Shown here: in pieces, positions 15,890-24,511 of the stretch
Layout of the letters: every line of letters starts with the position of its first letter
Position numbering within the stretch: position 1 is the first letter of the stretch
NCBI GenBank assembly: GCA_003222675.1
Contig: QHWT01000081.1
Coordinates: forward strand, 1-47,584
DNA from: Acidobacteriota bacterium
Lineage (GTDB): Bacteria; Acidobacteriota; Vicinamibacteria; Vicinamibacterales; 2-12-FULL-66-21
Direction: 5' to 3'
DNA length: 47,584 bases
Made by a program: the position numbers and the translations under genes
Notes under the pieces: generated by a model
The model's input: only the letters and a program-made list of their open reading frames with translations
Told to the model about the DNA's origin: nothing
Databases searched by the model: none

Positions 15890-16734
15890 TGAATGCGGTG
15901 ACGTCGGCGTGGTTTTCGACGTATGGCGTTTCCCTGCGTGCGGGCCGCGATGTCACCGACGGCGACACGGCGCAGGCGCAGCCCGTTGCCATTGTCAACG
16001 AGACGCTCGCTCGGGAATTCTTCCCGGGCCGTAGCCCCCTTGGCGCCGAGCTCGATGACAGCTCGACCAACACGCGACGCACGATTGTGGGTGTCGTAGG
16101 CGATGTGGTCTATGGATCAAGGCGCGACAGGATCGTTTGCACGGCGTACATGCCACTCGCCCAGTCAGCTGGACTGGGTCAAGGCCTGCCAAGGACAAGC
16201 CTCCAGATTAGTCTCCGCGCGGTCGGTGGAGAGCTGACACCGGTCATACGAGGGGTCGGTGCTGTGCTCGGCCAGGTCGATCCAAAACTCTCGTTCACGT
16301 TTCGGATTGTGGGCGATAGGGTACGGGCGGCGCTGTCGCAGGAACGGCTCGTCGCAGTGCTCTCCAGCTTCTTCGGTGCGCTTGCCGCCATCTTGGCAGG
16401 TCTCGGTCTCTATGGTCTGACGTCGTACGGAATCAGCCGCCGCGAGACGGAGATAGGTGTTCGGTTGGCTCTCGGTAGTTCCACTTCAGGCATCGTGCGC
16501 CTCGTGTGCTCGCAAACGGTGAGCCTCGTCGCGTTGGGAATCTTGATGGGCGTTGGAGCGAGCCTGTGGCTCTCGCAATTCGTCGCGGCTCTTCTCTATG
16601 ATGTTCGACCACGCGATCCGATGACCATGGTGTCCTCCGCCGCGGCCTTGATGATCGTCGCGATCATCGCTGCGTGGCTGCCTGCTCGTCGTGCCATCCT
16701 GATCAATCCCGCTGACTTGTTGCGACGGAATTGA
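15835..16734 (+). CDS. ADOP-type permease, 3' part after a frameshift
   Basis: C-terminal part of the same permease, read from about LLTDARGRAVDVGRRIM onward. It holds the second periplasmic core (FSTYGVSLRAGRDVTDGD, VNETLAREFFPGRSPLGAEL) and the second FtsX-like set of membrane segments (FFGALAAILAGLGLYGLTSY), with the signature RRETEIGVRLALGSSTSGIV and the end LPARRAILINPADLLR, both typical of the family. Joined to the 5' part, the protein would be about 825 residues, the expected size. The shift corresponds to one base lost or two gained around 15830-15840. Because the protein is otherwise conserved to its last residues, a sequence error or very recent mutation is likelier than old decay. 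Confidence 0.82.
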   Translation, partial: NLLTDARGRAVDVGRRIMMNAVTSAWFSTYGVSLRAGRDVTDGDTAQAQPVAIVNETLAREFFPGRSPLGAELDDSSTNTRRTIVGVVGDVVYGSRRDRIVCTAYMPLAQSAGLGQGLPRTSLQISLRAVGGELTPVIRGVGAVLGQVDPKLSFTFRIVGDRVRAALSQERLVAVLSSFFGALAAILAGLGLYGLTSYGISRRETEIGVRLALGSSTSGIVRLVCSQTVSLVALGILMGVGASLWLSQFVAALLYDVRPRDPMTMVSSAAALMIVAIIAAWLPARRAILINPADLLRRN

Positions 16735-16876
16735 CCGAGTCCGCCGCTCACCTTGGACCGTGAGATCCACGCGCGGCTCGGCGGGATTGAATGCATCTTA
16801 GAGCGTGAGTACCGTTCATTGGATAAGCACGCCGACCGCTTTCTGGCATGTCGCGTGTCGCACAGACCGAGAAAAT

Positions 16877-17068
16877 CGGTACGCAAAGGACGTCGACCGG
16901 CTCACGGATGGTACCGACGCATGACCGGCCATTGTGATCGAAGAGATTCGCCGCATCGCCAATCAGCACCTCACCCCGGACAAGATGACGCTCGTCGTCG
17001 TCGGCGACGAGAAAACGGTGAAGAGACAGGTGACCGGCGCAGCGATGATTCAAGCGATTGAAGAATGA
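16877..17068 (+). pseudogene. Remnant of an M16 (insulinase-type) peptidase C-terminus
   Basis: Between the permease and the BACON gene one frame reads RYAKDVDRLTDGTDA, an in-frame TGA at 16922, then VIEEIRRIANQHLTPDKMTLVVVGD and on to a stop at 17066-17068. The pattern of a final helix, Asn-Gln/His-Leu-Thr-Pro-Asp and a Val-Val-Val-Gly-Asp strand is the characteristic end of M16 peptidase domains. The catalytic HxxEH half is absent and no open frame continues upstream, so this is the tail of a lost gene. Family assignment rests on about 45 residues. Confidence 0.6.
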
Positions 17069-17080
17069 GGATCGCAGACT

Positions 17081-17163
17081 GCAGATTCACGGATTGCCAA
17101 CCGAAGAACGGCGAATCTGTTAATAGGCAATCGCCGCTCGTCATTCGTGAATCGGCAATCTGC
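17081..17163. repeat. Imperfect inverted repeat in the spacer before the BACON gene
   Basis: GCAGATT at 17081-17087 and AATCTGC at 17157-17163 are the outer arms of a mosaic of diverged short motifs (ATTCACGGATTGCC against ATTCGTGAATCGGCAATC). The stretch is less GC-rich than its surroundings and separates the M16 remnant from the BACON gene. It may be a non-coding repeat or structured element; no function can be shown. Confidence 0.4.
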
Positions 17164-17269
17164 CGTCGGAAGTCGCGACTGTGAGAATCCAGAGCCCAAC
17201 CGTATCGGTTGGTAGGCAATTTGAAAGCGCTACTCATCTTCGCGACCGGCGACCACAGCCGTTCCGAAG

Positions 17270-20200
17270 ATGCGCCATACACATCCGCGGCACCACATCG
17301 TCATTTCCGCAGCGAACTCGGCGCTACTGGCTTGTTTGGTGGCGATCAGCGGCTGCGGCTCGTCTGGAAAGACCTTTACGTCTCCTACCGCAGTATCCAA
17401 ATGCGGGGTTACTTTTGACACACCAGCTTCCCCGCTGCCGGCCTCAGGCGGTGGTGGCGCGATAAACATCAAGACAGAGCGGGAATGCCAGTGGACAGCC
17501 CAGCCGGATGTTGCCTGGCTCAATATCACGGCGGGCGCGTCAGGCCAAGGTGACGGCACCGTTCAATTCAATGCGGCTGCGAATGCGGACCCCGTCACGC
17601 GCATCGGCGGAATCATGCTGAACGGCCTGCGCGCACAGCTGACGCAGGCTGCGGGGGAATGCCGGTACGAGCTCGCGCAACCCTCCACGTCGCTTCCCCA
17701 GACAGGCGGAACAGGTCGTGTCGACGTGCGCGCGTCGAGCGCACAGTGCACGTGGACGGCAGCGTCCGACGTCGATTGGATCGCGATCACCTCCGGCGCC
17801 ACTGGCAAAGGATCCGCGCCGGTAGTGTTCAATGTGCTGCCGACGACGGGCCCGCCGCGCGGCGGCACGTTGACGATTGCGGGACTGCACTTCAGCGTCA
17901 CGCAGTCGGAAGGGTGCACGTACGCGATCGCACCGACCACGTACGCCGCCGACGCCTCCGGCGGTTCCAACGTGGTGACCGTTACTGCAGGCGCCGGATG
18001 CCCATGGACGGTGGCGAGCGAGGCGAACTGGATCTCGATCACGGCGACGTCCGGTACGGGCAACGGAACGGTCGGCTTCACGGTCGCGTCGACGTCGGGT
18101 CCATCGCGAACGGGCGCGGTGACGATCGCTGGCCAGGTCTTCACCGTGACGCAGTCGCCCGGCTGCAGCTTCGACGTGTCACCCCTCACTCACAACGCCG
18201 ACGCGAGCGGCGGAACCCGCTCGGTGAACGTCAACGCCGCCGCGGGCTGCACGTGGACAGCATCGAGCAACGATCCGTGGATCGTGATGTCGTCGGCGAC
18301 GAGCGGCAGCGGCCCGGCCACGGTTACCTTCACGGTTGCGGCCACGAACGGTCCGGCGCGCACCGGCACCCTCACGATCGCGGGACAAACCGTCACCGTC
18401 ACGCAGTCGCCGGGCTGCGGGACGCGCACCGTGAACGTCACTGCTGCTGCAGGCTGCGCCTGGACCGCATCGAGCAAGGACTCCTGGATCGCGATTTCCT
18501 CAGGGACCAGCGGCAGCGGCGCAGGCACCGTCACGTTCACGATTGCGGCGACGAACGGCCCGTTGCGTACGAGCACGTTGACGGTCGCTGGACACACCGT
18601 CACCGTCACGCAGTCGCCCGGCTGCAGCTTCAACGTCTCACCACTCAATATCAATGTGGATGCAAGCGGCGGGACGCGCACCATCAACGTCACCGTCGCG
18701 GCGGGCTGCACATGGACCGCATCGACCAGAGATTCGTGGATCACGATTACGGCCGGCGCAAACAGCACCGGGCCCGGAACGGTCACGTTCACCGCGGCAG
18801 CGACGAATGGGCCATCGCGATCCGCAACCATCACCGTTGCGGGCCAGACTGTGACCGTCGTCCAGGGGCAGGGTTGCACGTTCTCGATTTCGCCGGACTC
18901 GCAGAACGTCCCGGCGTCCGGCGGGAGCGGCACCGTCTCGGTCACCGCCGGCGGCGGATGCAACTGGGAGGCGAGGAGCAACGCGCCGTGGATCCGGATC
19001 ACATCGAACCCCCCGAGCGGCGGCGGCAACGCCAGCATCAACTTCACCGTTGACGCCACCACCGGTCCGACACGCTCCGGGACAATGACAATCGCCGGGC
19101 GAACCTTCACCGTCAACCAGGGCCAAGGATGCGCGTTCTCGCTTACGGCATCATCCGCGTCAGTGCCTGCAGGCGGCGGGACGGGTACGTTCGACGTGCG
19201 AACGGCGGACGGGTGCGCCTGGAACGCTGCAAGCAGCGACCCCAGCTGGCTGACCGTGACGAGTGGCGGTAGCGGCAACGGAACGGTCGGTTACACCGCT
19301 GCAGCGAACACGGGCGCGCAGCGCAGCGCCACGATCACCGTCAATGGCCAGACATTCACGGTCACCCAAGGGGGCGGGTGCACGTATGCGATCGCACCGA
19401 CCAGCCAGAATGTTCCGAGCAGCGGCGGCAACGTCTCGGTCGCGGTGACGGCTCCGAACGGGTGCGGGTGGAACGCCTCCAGCAACGTCGGCTGGATCAC
19501 ATTCCCATCGGGCAACAGCGGGTCAGGCAACGGCGCGCTGCAACTCGCGATTGCGCCCAACAGTGACGTCGACCGCCAGGGCATCGTGACGATACAGGGC
19601 CAGACGTTCACGGTTACTCAAGCGAGTGGGTGCACGGTTTCGATTGCTCCCACCAGCCAGGCGGTACCGTCTGCGGGCGGTTCGGGATCGTTCAACGTGA
19701 ACGCCACCGGCACGTGTGCCTGGAACGCGAACCCTCCAACCGTGCCGTGGATTCACATCACGTCGGCCGCGAGCGGCACCGGCCCGGGTAGCATTCAATT
19801 TACGGTGGACCCGAACACCGGCGGCGCACGCAGCGGGACGATCACGGTTTCCGGTCAGACCTTCACAGTCAATCAGGATGGCGGCTGCAATCCGGCGGTG
19901 GCGCCGGACACGATTGCCGAACCGGCGGGCGGTGGGTCACAGATCGTGAACGTCACAACGTCGCCCGACTGCTCGTGGCCGGCGAACAGCAACAATCCGG
20001 ATTGGATCGCGATCGGCGCGGTCAGCACTGCAGCCGGCAACGGCACAGTCCGGCTCGACATCCAACCGAACACCGGACCGGTCCGGAGCGGCACGGCGAC
20101 GATCGCCGGCAGGACCGTCACGGTCAATCAGGATAGTGGATGCTCAATTACGTTGACGCCGACATCCCAGTCGTTCTCTGCCACTGGCGGATCGGGTGCC

Positions 20201-20407
20201 GTAGCCGTAGGCACGAGCGGGGGCTGCACGTGGACGGCGGTCAATAACGCGCCATGGATCAAGATCACCAACGGCGCGAACGGCTCCGGCGGCGGCAATG
20301 TGGAATTCACCGTGGACCCGAATACCGACCACGACGCGCGGACGGGCACGATCGCGGTCAACGGCCAGGTGTTTACGGTGAACCAGGATCACCCGGACCG
20401 TCCGTAA
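17270..20407 (+). CDS. Lipoprotein made of twelve BACON-type beta-sandwich repeats
   Basis: Secreted protein of 1045 residues. The N-terminus ends in the lipobox-like AISGC, with Cys29 as the probable lipid anchor, so it should sit on a membrane facing outward. Nearly all the rest is an array of about 83-residue modules. Each follows the BACON pattern: SxxxPASGGxGxVxV, GCxWTAxSxxxWIxITSG, GxGTVxFTVAxNxGPxRxGTxTIAGQTFTVTQ. I count twelve modules; the fifth lacks its first 13-15 residues. Most modules carry two cysteines, at the GCxW position and the closing GC, which could form disulfides. BACON modules were proposed to bind carbohydrate or mucin-like glycoprotein. No catalytic domain is present, so the protein is a surface binding or scaffold candidate. 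The in-frame ATG at 17270 gives a sensible signal peptide. Confidence 0.9.
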   Translation: MRHTHPRHHIVISAANSALLACLVAISGCGSSGKTFTSPTAVSKCGVTFDTPASPLPASGGGGAINIKTERECQWTAQPDVAWLNITAGASGQGDGTVQFNAAANADPVTRIGGIMLNGLRAQLTQAAGECRYELAQPSTSLPQTGGTGRVDVRASSAQCTWTAASDVDWIAITSGATGKGSAPVVFNVLPTTGPPRGGTLTIAGLHFSVTQSEGCTYAIAPTTYAADASGGSNVVTVTAGAGCPWTVASEANWISITATSGTGNGTVGFTVASTSGPSRTGAVTIAGQVFTVTQSPGCSFDVSPLTHNADASGGTRSVNVNAAAGCTWTASSNDPWIVMSSATSGSGPATVTFTVAATNGPARTGTLTIAGQTVTVTQSPGCGTRTVNVTAAAGCAWTASSKDSWIAISSGTSGSGAGTVTFTIAATNGPLRTSTLTVAGHTVTVTQSPGCSFNVSPLNINVDASGGTRTINVTVAAGCTWTASTRDSWITITAGANSTGPGTVTFTAAATNGPSRSATITVAGQTVTVVQGQGCTFSISPDSQNVPASGGSGTVSVTAGGGCNWEARSNAPWIRITSNPPSGGGNASINFTVDATTGPTRSGTMTIAGRTFTVNQGQGCAFSLTASSASVPAGGGTGTFDVRTADGCAWNAASSDPSWLTVTSGGSGNGTVGYTAAANTGAQRSATITVNGQTFTVTQGGGCTYAIAPTSQNVPSSGGNVSVAVTAPNGCGWNASSNVGWITFPSGNSGSGNGALQLAIAPNSDVDRQGIVTIQGQTFTVTQASGCTVSIAPTSQAVPSAGGSGSFNVNATGTCAWNANPPTVPWIHITSAASGTGPGSIQFTVDPNTGGARSGTITVSGQTFTVNQDGGCNPAVAPDTIAEPAGGGSQIVNVTTSPDCSWPANSNNPDWIAIGAVSTAAGNGTVRLDIQPNTGPVRSGTATIAGRTVTVNQDSGCSITLTPTSQSFSATGGSGAVAVGTSGGCTWTAVNNAPWIKITNGANGSGGGNVEFTVDPNTDHDARTGTIAVNGQVFTVNQDHPDRP

Positions 20408-20416
20408 CGCCCGGCG

Positions 20417-21703
20417 TCACACCGTCCAGCCGAAACTGCGCGCGATCTCGCGGACGACAATCCAAGGGTTGGCCTCCGAGCTCGGGCACGGCGTGCCGAA
20501 TGGACCCGGCGGTACGTCATAGCTTGGCGCGGTGCGGTCGCGCCGGCTGAAGTCGAGCACGTCAGCGAGGTTGTTCGCGGTTCGATCCCGTTTGGTCAAC
20601 GGCTGGAGCCCAAAACGCCACTCGATGAACCGGAGTACCGAGGTGTGATCGAACACGTCGTGCGACACCAGTTGGCGCTGCGCAAACGGCGAGATGACGA
20701 GACACGGCACACGGAAGCCGCGCAGTCCATCGCGGTCGCCGGCCGCCCGGGTGGCGGGAGGAATCGGCGCCCGCTGCGGCGGCACGTGATCGAAGAACCC
20801 GCCCCATTCGTCGTAGTTGATCACGAGCAGCATCCGCTTCCACGCCGGACTTCGCGTGACCGCGTCGTAGATCTGGTTCATGAGCGCCTGCCCGTTCCTG
20901 ACGTCCGCGTGCGGATGGTCATCGTTCGTCGTCCCGGTGAGCTCCTCGATGAACCGTGGATCGACATACGAGACGTGGGGCAGTCGGCCGGTTTGACACG
21001 CGAGGAAGAACGAGCGGATGTTCCGGCCGATCGGAATGTACTTCGCGCCCCAGAGCCCGAGGAACGGCGCATCCTGGAAGTAGTAGCGGCCGGTCAGCCC
21101 CGCGTCGGCCAGGCGATCCCAGATGGTTGGAAGCGTGCTCAGGTCGAACGTGTTGCTCAACCGATCCGTTTGCGCCGCGTGCTGATACATGCGGTTCGGA
21201 AACGTCGGTCCCATGATCGCGGCGAAGTACCGATCGCAGGCCGTCCAGTCCGTCGCCGCGCGCGCGAGGAACGGCAGATCGTTCGTGCCGTAGTAGCCGA
21301 TCGCGTAGTCGTCGTTCTGACCTGCGCGCAGCCATCCATCGCAGTTGCCGACATCGTACTCGACGCGCCCGCCTTCGTACGAGTGATCCGGATCCGGATG
21401 TCCACAGCCCTGATAATCCGGTGCGAGCGCATGCGTGTCGTGGGGGACGCCCGCGCTATCGACGTACGTCAGTCCCGCCTGACGTCCGTCCGCGCCGGGC
21501 AGCCACCCGAGCATGTGATCGAAGGAACGATTTTCCATCATCACGAGCACGACGTGATCGATGCCTGATTGCGCGGGATCGGGGAGTACCGGACTGAGGA
21601 ACTGGCCGGCCAGCGTGCGATTGCCACCGAGCGTGAGCGCGCCTGCGCCAAGCGCGGCCGATTCCAGAAACGTTCTGCGCGAGATGCGGCGTCTGTCTGA
21701 CAT
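20417..21703 (-). CDS. Tat-exported phosphoesterase of the phospholipase C / acid phosphatase family
   Basis: Predicted secreted phosphoesterase of 428 residues. It opens with a twin-arginine signal, SDRRRISRRTFLESAALGAGALTLGG. The mature part begins IDHVVLVMMENRSFDHMLGWL, the metal-binding ENRSFDH motif of this family. Further conserved stretches are GPTFPNRMYQHAAQ, DDHPHADVRNGQALMNQIYDAV and VINYDEWGGFFDHVPP. The ending HTSVLRFIEWRFGLQPLTKRD is also typical. These enzymes cleave phospholipid head groups or phosphomonoesters; which one here is not decided by the sequence. The start is taken at 21703 so that the Arg-Arg motif follows within about ten residues; a longer frame starts at 21727. 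It is convergent with the BACON gene, with stops only 9 bp apart. Confidence 0.9.
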   Translation of the reverse strand: MSDRRRISRRTFLESAALGAGALTLGGNRTLAGQFLSPVLPDPAQSGIDHVVLVMMENRSFDHMLGWLPGADGRQAGLTYVDSAGVPHDTHALAPDYQGCGHPDPDHSYEGGRVEYDVGNCDGWLRAGQNDDYAIGYYGTNDLPFLARAATDWTACDRYFAAIMGPTFPNRMYQHAAQTDRLSNTFDLSTLPTIWDRLADAGLTGRYYFQDAPFLGLWGAKYIPIGRNIRSFFLACQTGRLPHVSYVDPRFIEELTGTTNDDHPHADVRNGQALMNQIYDAVTRSPAWKRMLLVINYDEWGGFFDHVPPQRAPIPPATRAAGDRDGLRGFRVPCLVISPFAQRQLVSHDVFDHTSVLRFIEWRFGLQPLTKRDRTANNLADVLDFSRRDRTAPSYDVPPGPFGTPCPSSEANPWIVVREIARSFGWTV

Positions 21704-21826
21704 GGTGCGTGCCCCGGGTGCCGGCATTACAAGTCTGGTACCAGCGGAGGTGTCTCGTTAGCCTTTTGGCTGAGATGAAGCGATGTTGAATCGGGCGCCG
21801 TCGCTGCGCTGCTGGCGGCAGTTACC

Positions 21827-22447
21827 TCAGGGGACCAGCCGATTCGTGATTGCATAGTGCATCAGCTCCGCACTCGTGCGCAGCCTCATCTTCTGCAGGA
21901 TTCGCGAACGGTAGGTGCTGATCGTCTTCACGCTCAGCCCGAGCTCCGCGCTGATCTCCGAGACGGTACGCCCGGTTCCGATCATCCGAAGCACTTGATA
22001 CTCGCGATCGGACAGCGCATCGTGAGGCTGCGTCTCCGTCTCCACGCGCGCATCCTTCCCGGCCTCCGGAGGGATGCTGCGCTTTCCGGCGAGTGCCAGC
22101 CGCACGATGCTGACCAGCTGCTGCGGGTCGCTGTCTTTCGTGACGTAGCCGGCGGCGCCGGCCTGGAACGTGCGCTGCGCAAACTGATCGGCCGGATGCA
22201 TGCTCACGATCACAACGGGTGTGGCCGGATATTGCCGCTTGATTCTGCGCAGGAGCGACACGCCGCTGTCGCCCGGCAGCGTCAGATCGAGCAGGATCAG
22301 ATCGCACGGACCGGCGCTGAGCTGCTCGAGCGCGGTGGCGCTGTCGATAGCCTCATTGACGTGCAGGTCGGGAATCTCGGTCGTCAGAATGCGCGCGATG
22401 CCCTGACGGACGACGGGATGATCGTCGACGAGCAGCACGTTACGCAC
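21827..22447 (-). CDS. NarL/FixJ-type (LuxR-HTH) response regulator
   Basis: Two-domain regulator of 206 residues. The receiver shows the acidic pair DD in VLLVDDHPVVRQG, phosphoacceptor Asp near residue 54 in ILLDLTLPGDSG, and the Lys in GYVTKDS. The C-terminal LuxR helix-turn-helix reads LSDREYQVLRMI and ISAELGLSVKTISTYRSRI, about residues 140-203. A longer open frame reaches 22561, but GTG at 22447 is favoured by AGAGG eight bases upstream and overlaps the stop of the kinase gene by 8 nt, as expected for a coupled pair; GTG at 22465 is an alternative. It is the evident partner of the upstream HisKA_3-type kinase. A candidate target dyad lies in the divergent promoter region at 23323-23341. 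Confidence 0.93.
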   Translation of the reverse strand: MRNVLLVDDHPVVRQGIARILTTEIPDLHVNEAIDSATALEQLSAGPCDLILLDLTLPGDSGVSLLRRIKRQYPATPVVIVSMHPADQFAQRTFQAGAAGYVTKDSDPQQLVSIVRLALAGKRSIPPEAGKDARVETETQPHDALSDREYQVLRMIGTGRTVSEISAELGLSVKTISTYRSRILQKMRLRTSAELMHYAITNRLVP

Positions 22448-23189
22448 GCCGGCTGCCTCTGTCACGCGAGCGGACCGTGACCACGACGCGCGTGCCGCGT
22501 CCGCGTGCCCCGGTGATCCGCACGTGTCCCCCCACCGACAACGCGCGTTCCCGCATCCCAATCAGGCCCATCGTGTGCGGATTATCCACCTGTTGGGCGG
22601 TAATGCCGCGGCCATTGTCGCGGATGTCCATGACGGTGAGGCCGTCGTGCTGCGTCAACGACACGCGGACCGCTCCCGCCTTCGCGTGTCGGGCAACGTT
22701 GGCCATCGCCTCGAGAAAGATCCGGTACAGGGCCGTGGCGACCGCCTCGTCCACTTTCATCGACGCGGGAGTCGCGCGAACGTAGCAGCGGATATTCGTC
22801 CTCTGGCTGAAGAGAGAACTCTCCCATCGAATAGCCGGCACGAGACCGAGGTGGTCGAGGATGGGCGGCCGCAGTTCGCTCGTGAGCTGACGGAGCGATG
22901 CGATACCGATGTCGGTGAGACCCGCGGCGCATTGAAGCCGGTCGACGATATCGATCTTTGCCGATGTGGAGATCTTGCGGAACTCGCTTATTGCGCCAGC
23001 CAACTCGAGACGGATGGTCGTGAACAGTTGTCCGAGCTCGTCGTGCAGCTTCAGCGCGAGTTGTCGCCGTTCCTCCTCGCGCACCGATTCCGCATGCGCG
23101 GACAGCTCGCGCAACCGCTGCTCGGACTCGAGTGCCTTGCGCTCCGTCACACGTTGGTCGCGCGTTTGCGCAATCGCCGATGCCTTCAC
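22440..23189 (-). CDS. NarL-partner histidine kinase (HisKA_3 type) without a sensor domain
   Basis: Kinase of about 249 residues. A coiled coil (RVTERKALESEQRLRELSAH) leads to the HisKA_3 dimerisation domain with phosphoacceptor His49 in LALKLHDELGQLFTTIR. The ATPase domain shows EAMANVARHAKAGAV (N box), DNGRGI (G1) and GLIGMRERA. There is no membrane segment and no PAS or GAF sensor, though the TERKALE stretch is what normally follows a PAS domain, so the gene may be truncated or rely on another protein for sensing. The GTG at 23189 is chosen; an in-frame TTG at 23273 would add 28 residues of low-complexity Arg/Pro-rich sequence. It is followed, with overlap, by its response regulator. Confidence 0.85.
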   Translation of the reverse strand: MKASAIAQTRDQRVTERKALESEQRLRELSAHAESVREEERRQLALKLHDELGQLFTTIRLELAGAISEFRKISTSAKIDIVDRLQCAAGLTDIGIASLRQLTSELRPPILDHLGLVPAIRWESSLFSQRTNIRCYVRATPASMKVDEAVATALYRIFLEAMANVARHAKAGAVRVSLTQHDGLTVMDIRDNGRGITAQQVDNPHTMGLIGMRERALSVGGHVRITGARGRGTRVVVTVRSRDRGSRRA

Positions 23190-23322
23190 GCCGGGTCGCG
23201 CGGGACGATGTCGCGGTGACGCTCGCTCCGGGCGGCAGGACCGACGTTTCGAGGGTGAGTGACGTGAGTTCAAGGGCTGGTGTCAGCGAATGGGTGAAGA
23301 GATATCCCCGCTGAAGTTTTCA

Positions 23323-23341
23323 CGTAGGAGAAACGCCTACG
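23323..23341. promoter_or_regulatory. Inverted repeat CGTAGG-N7-CCTACG, candidate regulator site
   Basis: A perfect 6-bp dyad (CGTAGG 23323-23328, CCTACG 23336-23341) with loosely matching CA/TG flanks lies in the roughly 300-bp gap between the leftward NarL-type pair and the rightward phosphorelay operon. LuxR-type response regulators bind short dyads with CTAC/GTAG-like half-sites, so the adjacent NarL-type regulator is the natural candidate. This is inferred from position and symmetry only. Confidence 0.45.
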
Positions 23342-23494
23342 AGTGGACTGACTTCCATGGTCCTTGTATAGGACAAACACCGATAGTCAGGATCGCACAC
23401 CAGCCGTACCATGGGCCCATCCAGCGCTGCTCCCCCCAGTCGAGTGCCGGGCGCTCCATCCCAGGCGAACGAGATTCGTTTCTATTCTCTATTG

Positions 23495-24511
23495 ATGTCT
23501 GCTGTTCCGGTAGTCCCCCGTTTCGAGGCAGGGACCGATCTGCGCCCCGCGGTCGGTCGTGTGCTCGTTGTCGATGACGCGCCGGCGAATGTCGCGTTGC
23601 TGCAGCAGCTGCTGAGCCGCGAAGGCCACGTCGTGCTCACGGCGGCCGATGGTGTGGAGGCGCTCGCCATCGTGGAACGGGAGCGGCCGGATCTCGTGCT
23701 CACCGACGTGCAGATGCCCGGGCGCGACGGCCACGAGTTGTGTCGGGCCATCAAAGCGCACCCGGCCACCCGCCTCACGCCGGTCGTCCTTATCACTTCT
23801 CTACAGGGACGCGAGGAGCGACTGAAAGGAATCAACGCGGGCGCGGATGACTTCGTATTGAAGCCGTTCGACGGTCACGAGCTGCGCGCGCGCGTGCGAT
23901 CGCTGCTGCGGCTGAAGCGCTACACGGACGAGCTCGACTCGGCCGAAGCCGTCATCATGAGCCTCGCGTTGACCGTGGAAGCACGCGACCCGAACACGGA
24001 GGGTCACTGCCAGCGGTTGTCGCGGCTCGCGGCGGCCATCGGCACGCGCGTCGGCGTCTCCGCTGACGATCTCGCGGCACTCGCGCGCGGCGGCATCCTC
24101 CACGACATCGGCAAGATCGGCGTCCCCGACGCGGTGCTTCTGAAGCGCGGGCCGCTGACTGTGGACGAATTCGCGCAGATGAAGCTCCACACACTGATCG
24201 GCGATCGCATCTGCAGCGAGCTTCGGCTGCTGCAGCGGGTCCGCCCGATCGTCCGTCACCATCACGAGCGTCTCGATGGCTCCGGATATCCCGATGGATT
24301 ACGGGGAGGGGCGGTGCCGCTGCTGGCGCAAATCACGGGCATCGTCGACGTCTACGACGCGTTGACGACGGAGAGGCCGTACAAAGGGGCGCTCTCGGCC
24401 GAGCGGGCGTTCGAGGAACTCTCGGCGGAAGTCAGGAACGGCTGGCGAGACGCGGCGCTGGTCGACGAGCTGATCCAGTTCTGCACGGAGGACGCGCGTG
24501 ACGTGGGCTGA
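23495..24511 (+). CDS. Response regulator with HD-GYP phosphodiesterase output
   Basis: Predicted c-di-GMP phosphodiesterase of 338 residues controlled by phosphorylation. The receiver (about 22-140) has DD in VLVVDDAPANVALL, phosphoacceptor Asp near 71 in LVLTDVQMPGRDGH and Lys in FVLKPFDGHEL. After a linker helix, the HD-GYP domain shows GHCQRLSRL, the metal-binding HDIGKIGVPD, HHHERLDGSGYPDGL with the GYP-type motif, and YDALTTERPYKGA. All catalytic residues expected for the family are present. The ATG at 23495 starts just before the receiver; a longer frame to 23411 looks non-coding. It is the first gene of the long signalling operon. Its stop overlaps the next gene's GTG by 14 nt. Confidence 0.95.
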   Translation: MSAVPVVPRFEAGTDLRPAVGRVLVVDDAPANVALLQQLLSREGHVVLTAADGVEALAIVERERPDLVLTDVQMPGRDGHELCRAIKAHPATRLTPVVLITSLQGREERLKGINAGADDFVLKPFDGHELRARVRSLLRLKRYTDELDSAEAVIMSLALTVEARDPNTEGHCQRLSRLAAAIGTRVGVSADDLAALARGGILHDIGKIGVPDAVLLKRGPLTVDEFAQMKLHTLIGDRICSELRLLQRVRPIVRHHHERLDGSGYPDGLRGGAVPLLAQITGIVDVYDALTTERPYKGALSAERAFEELSAEVRNGWRDAALVDELIQFCTEDARDVG

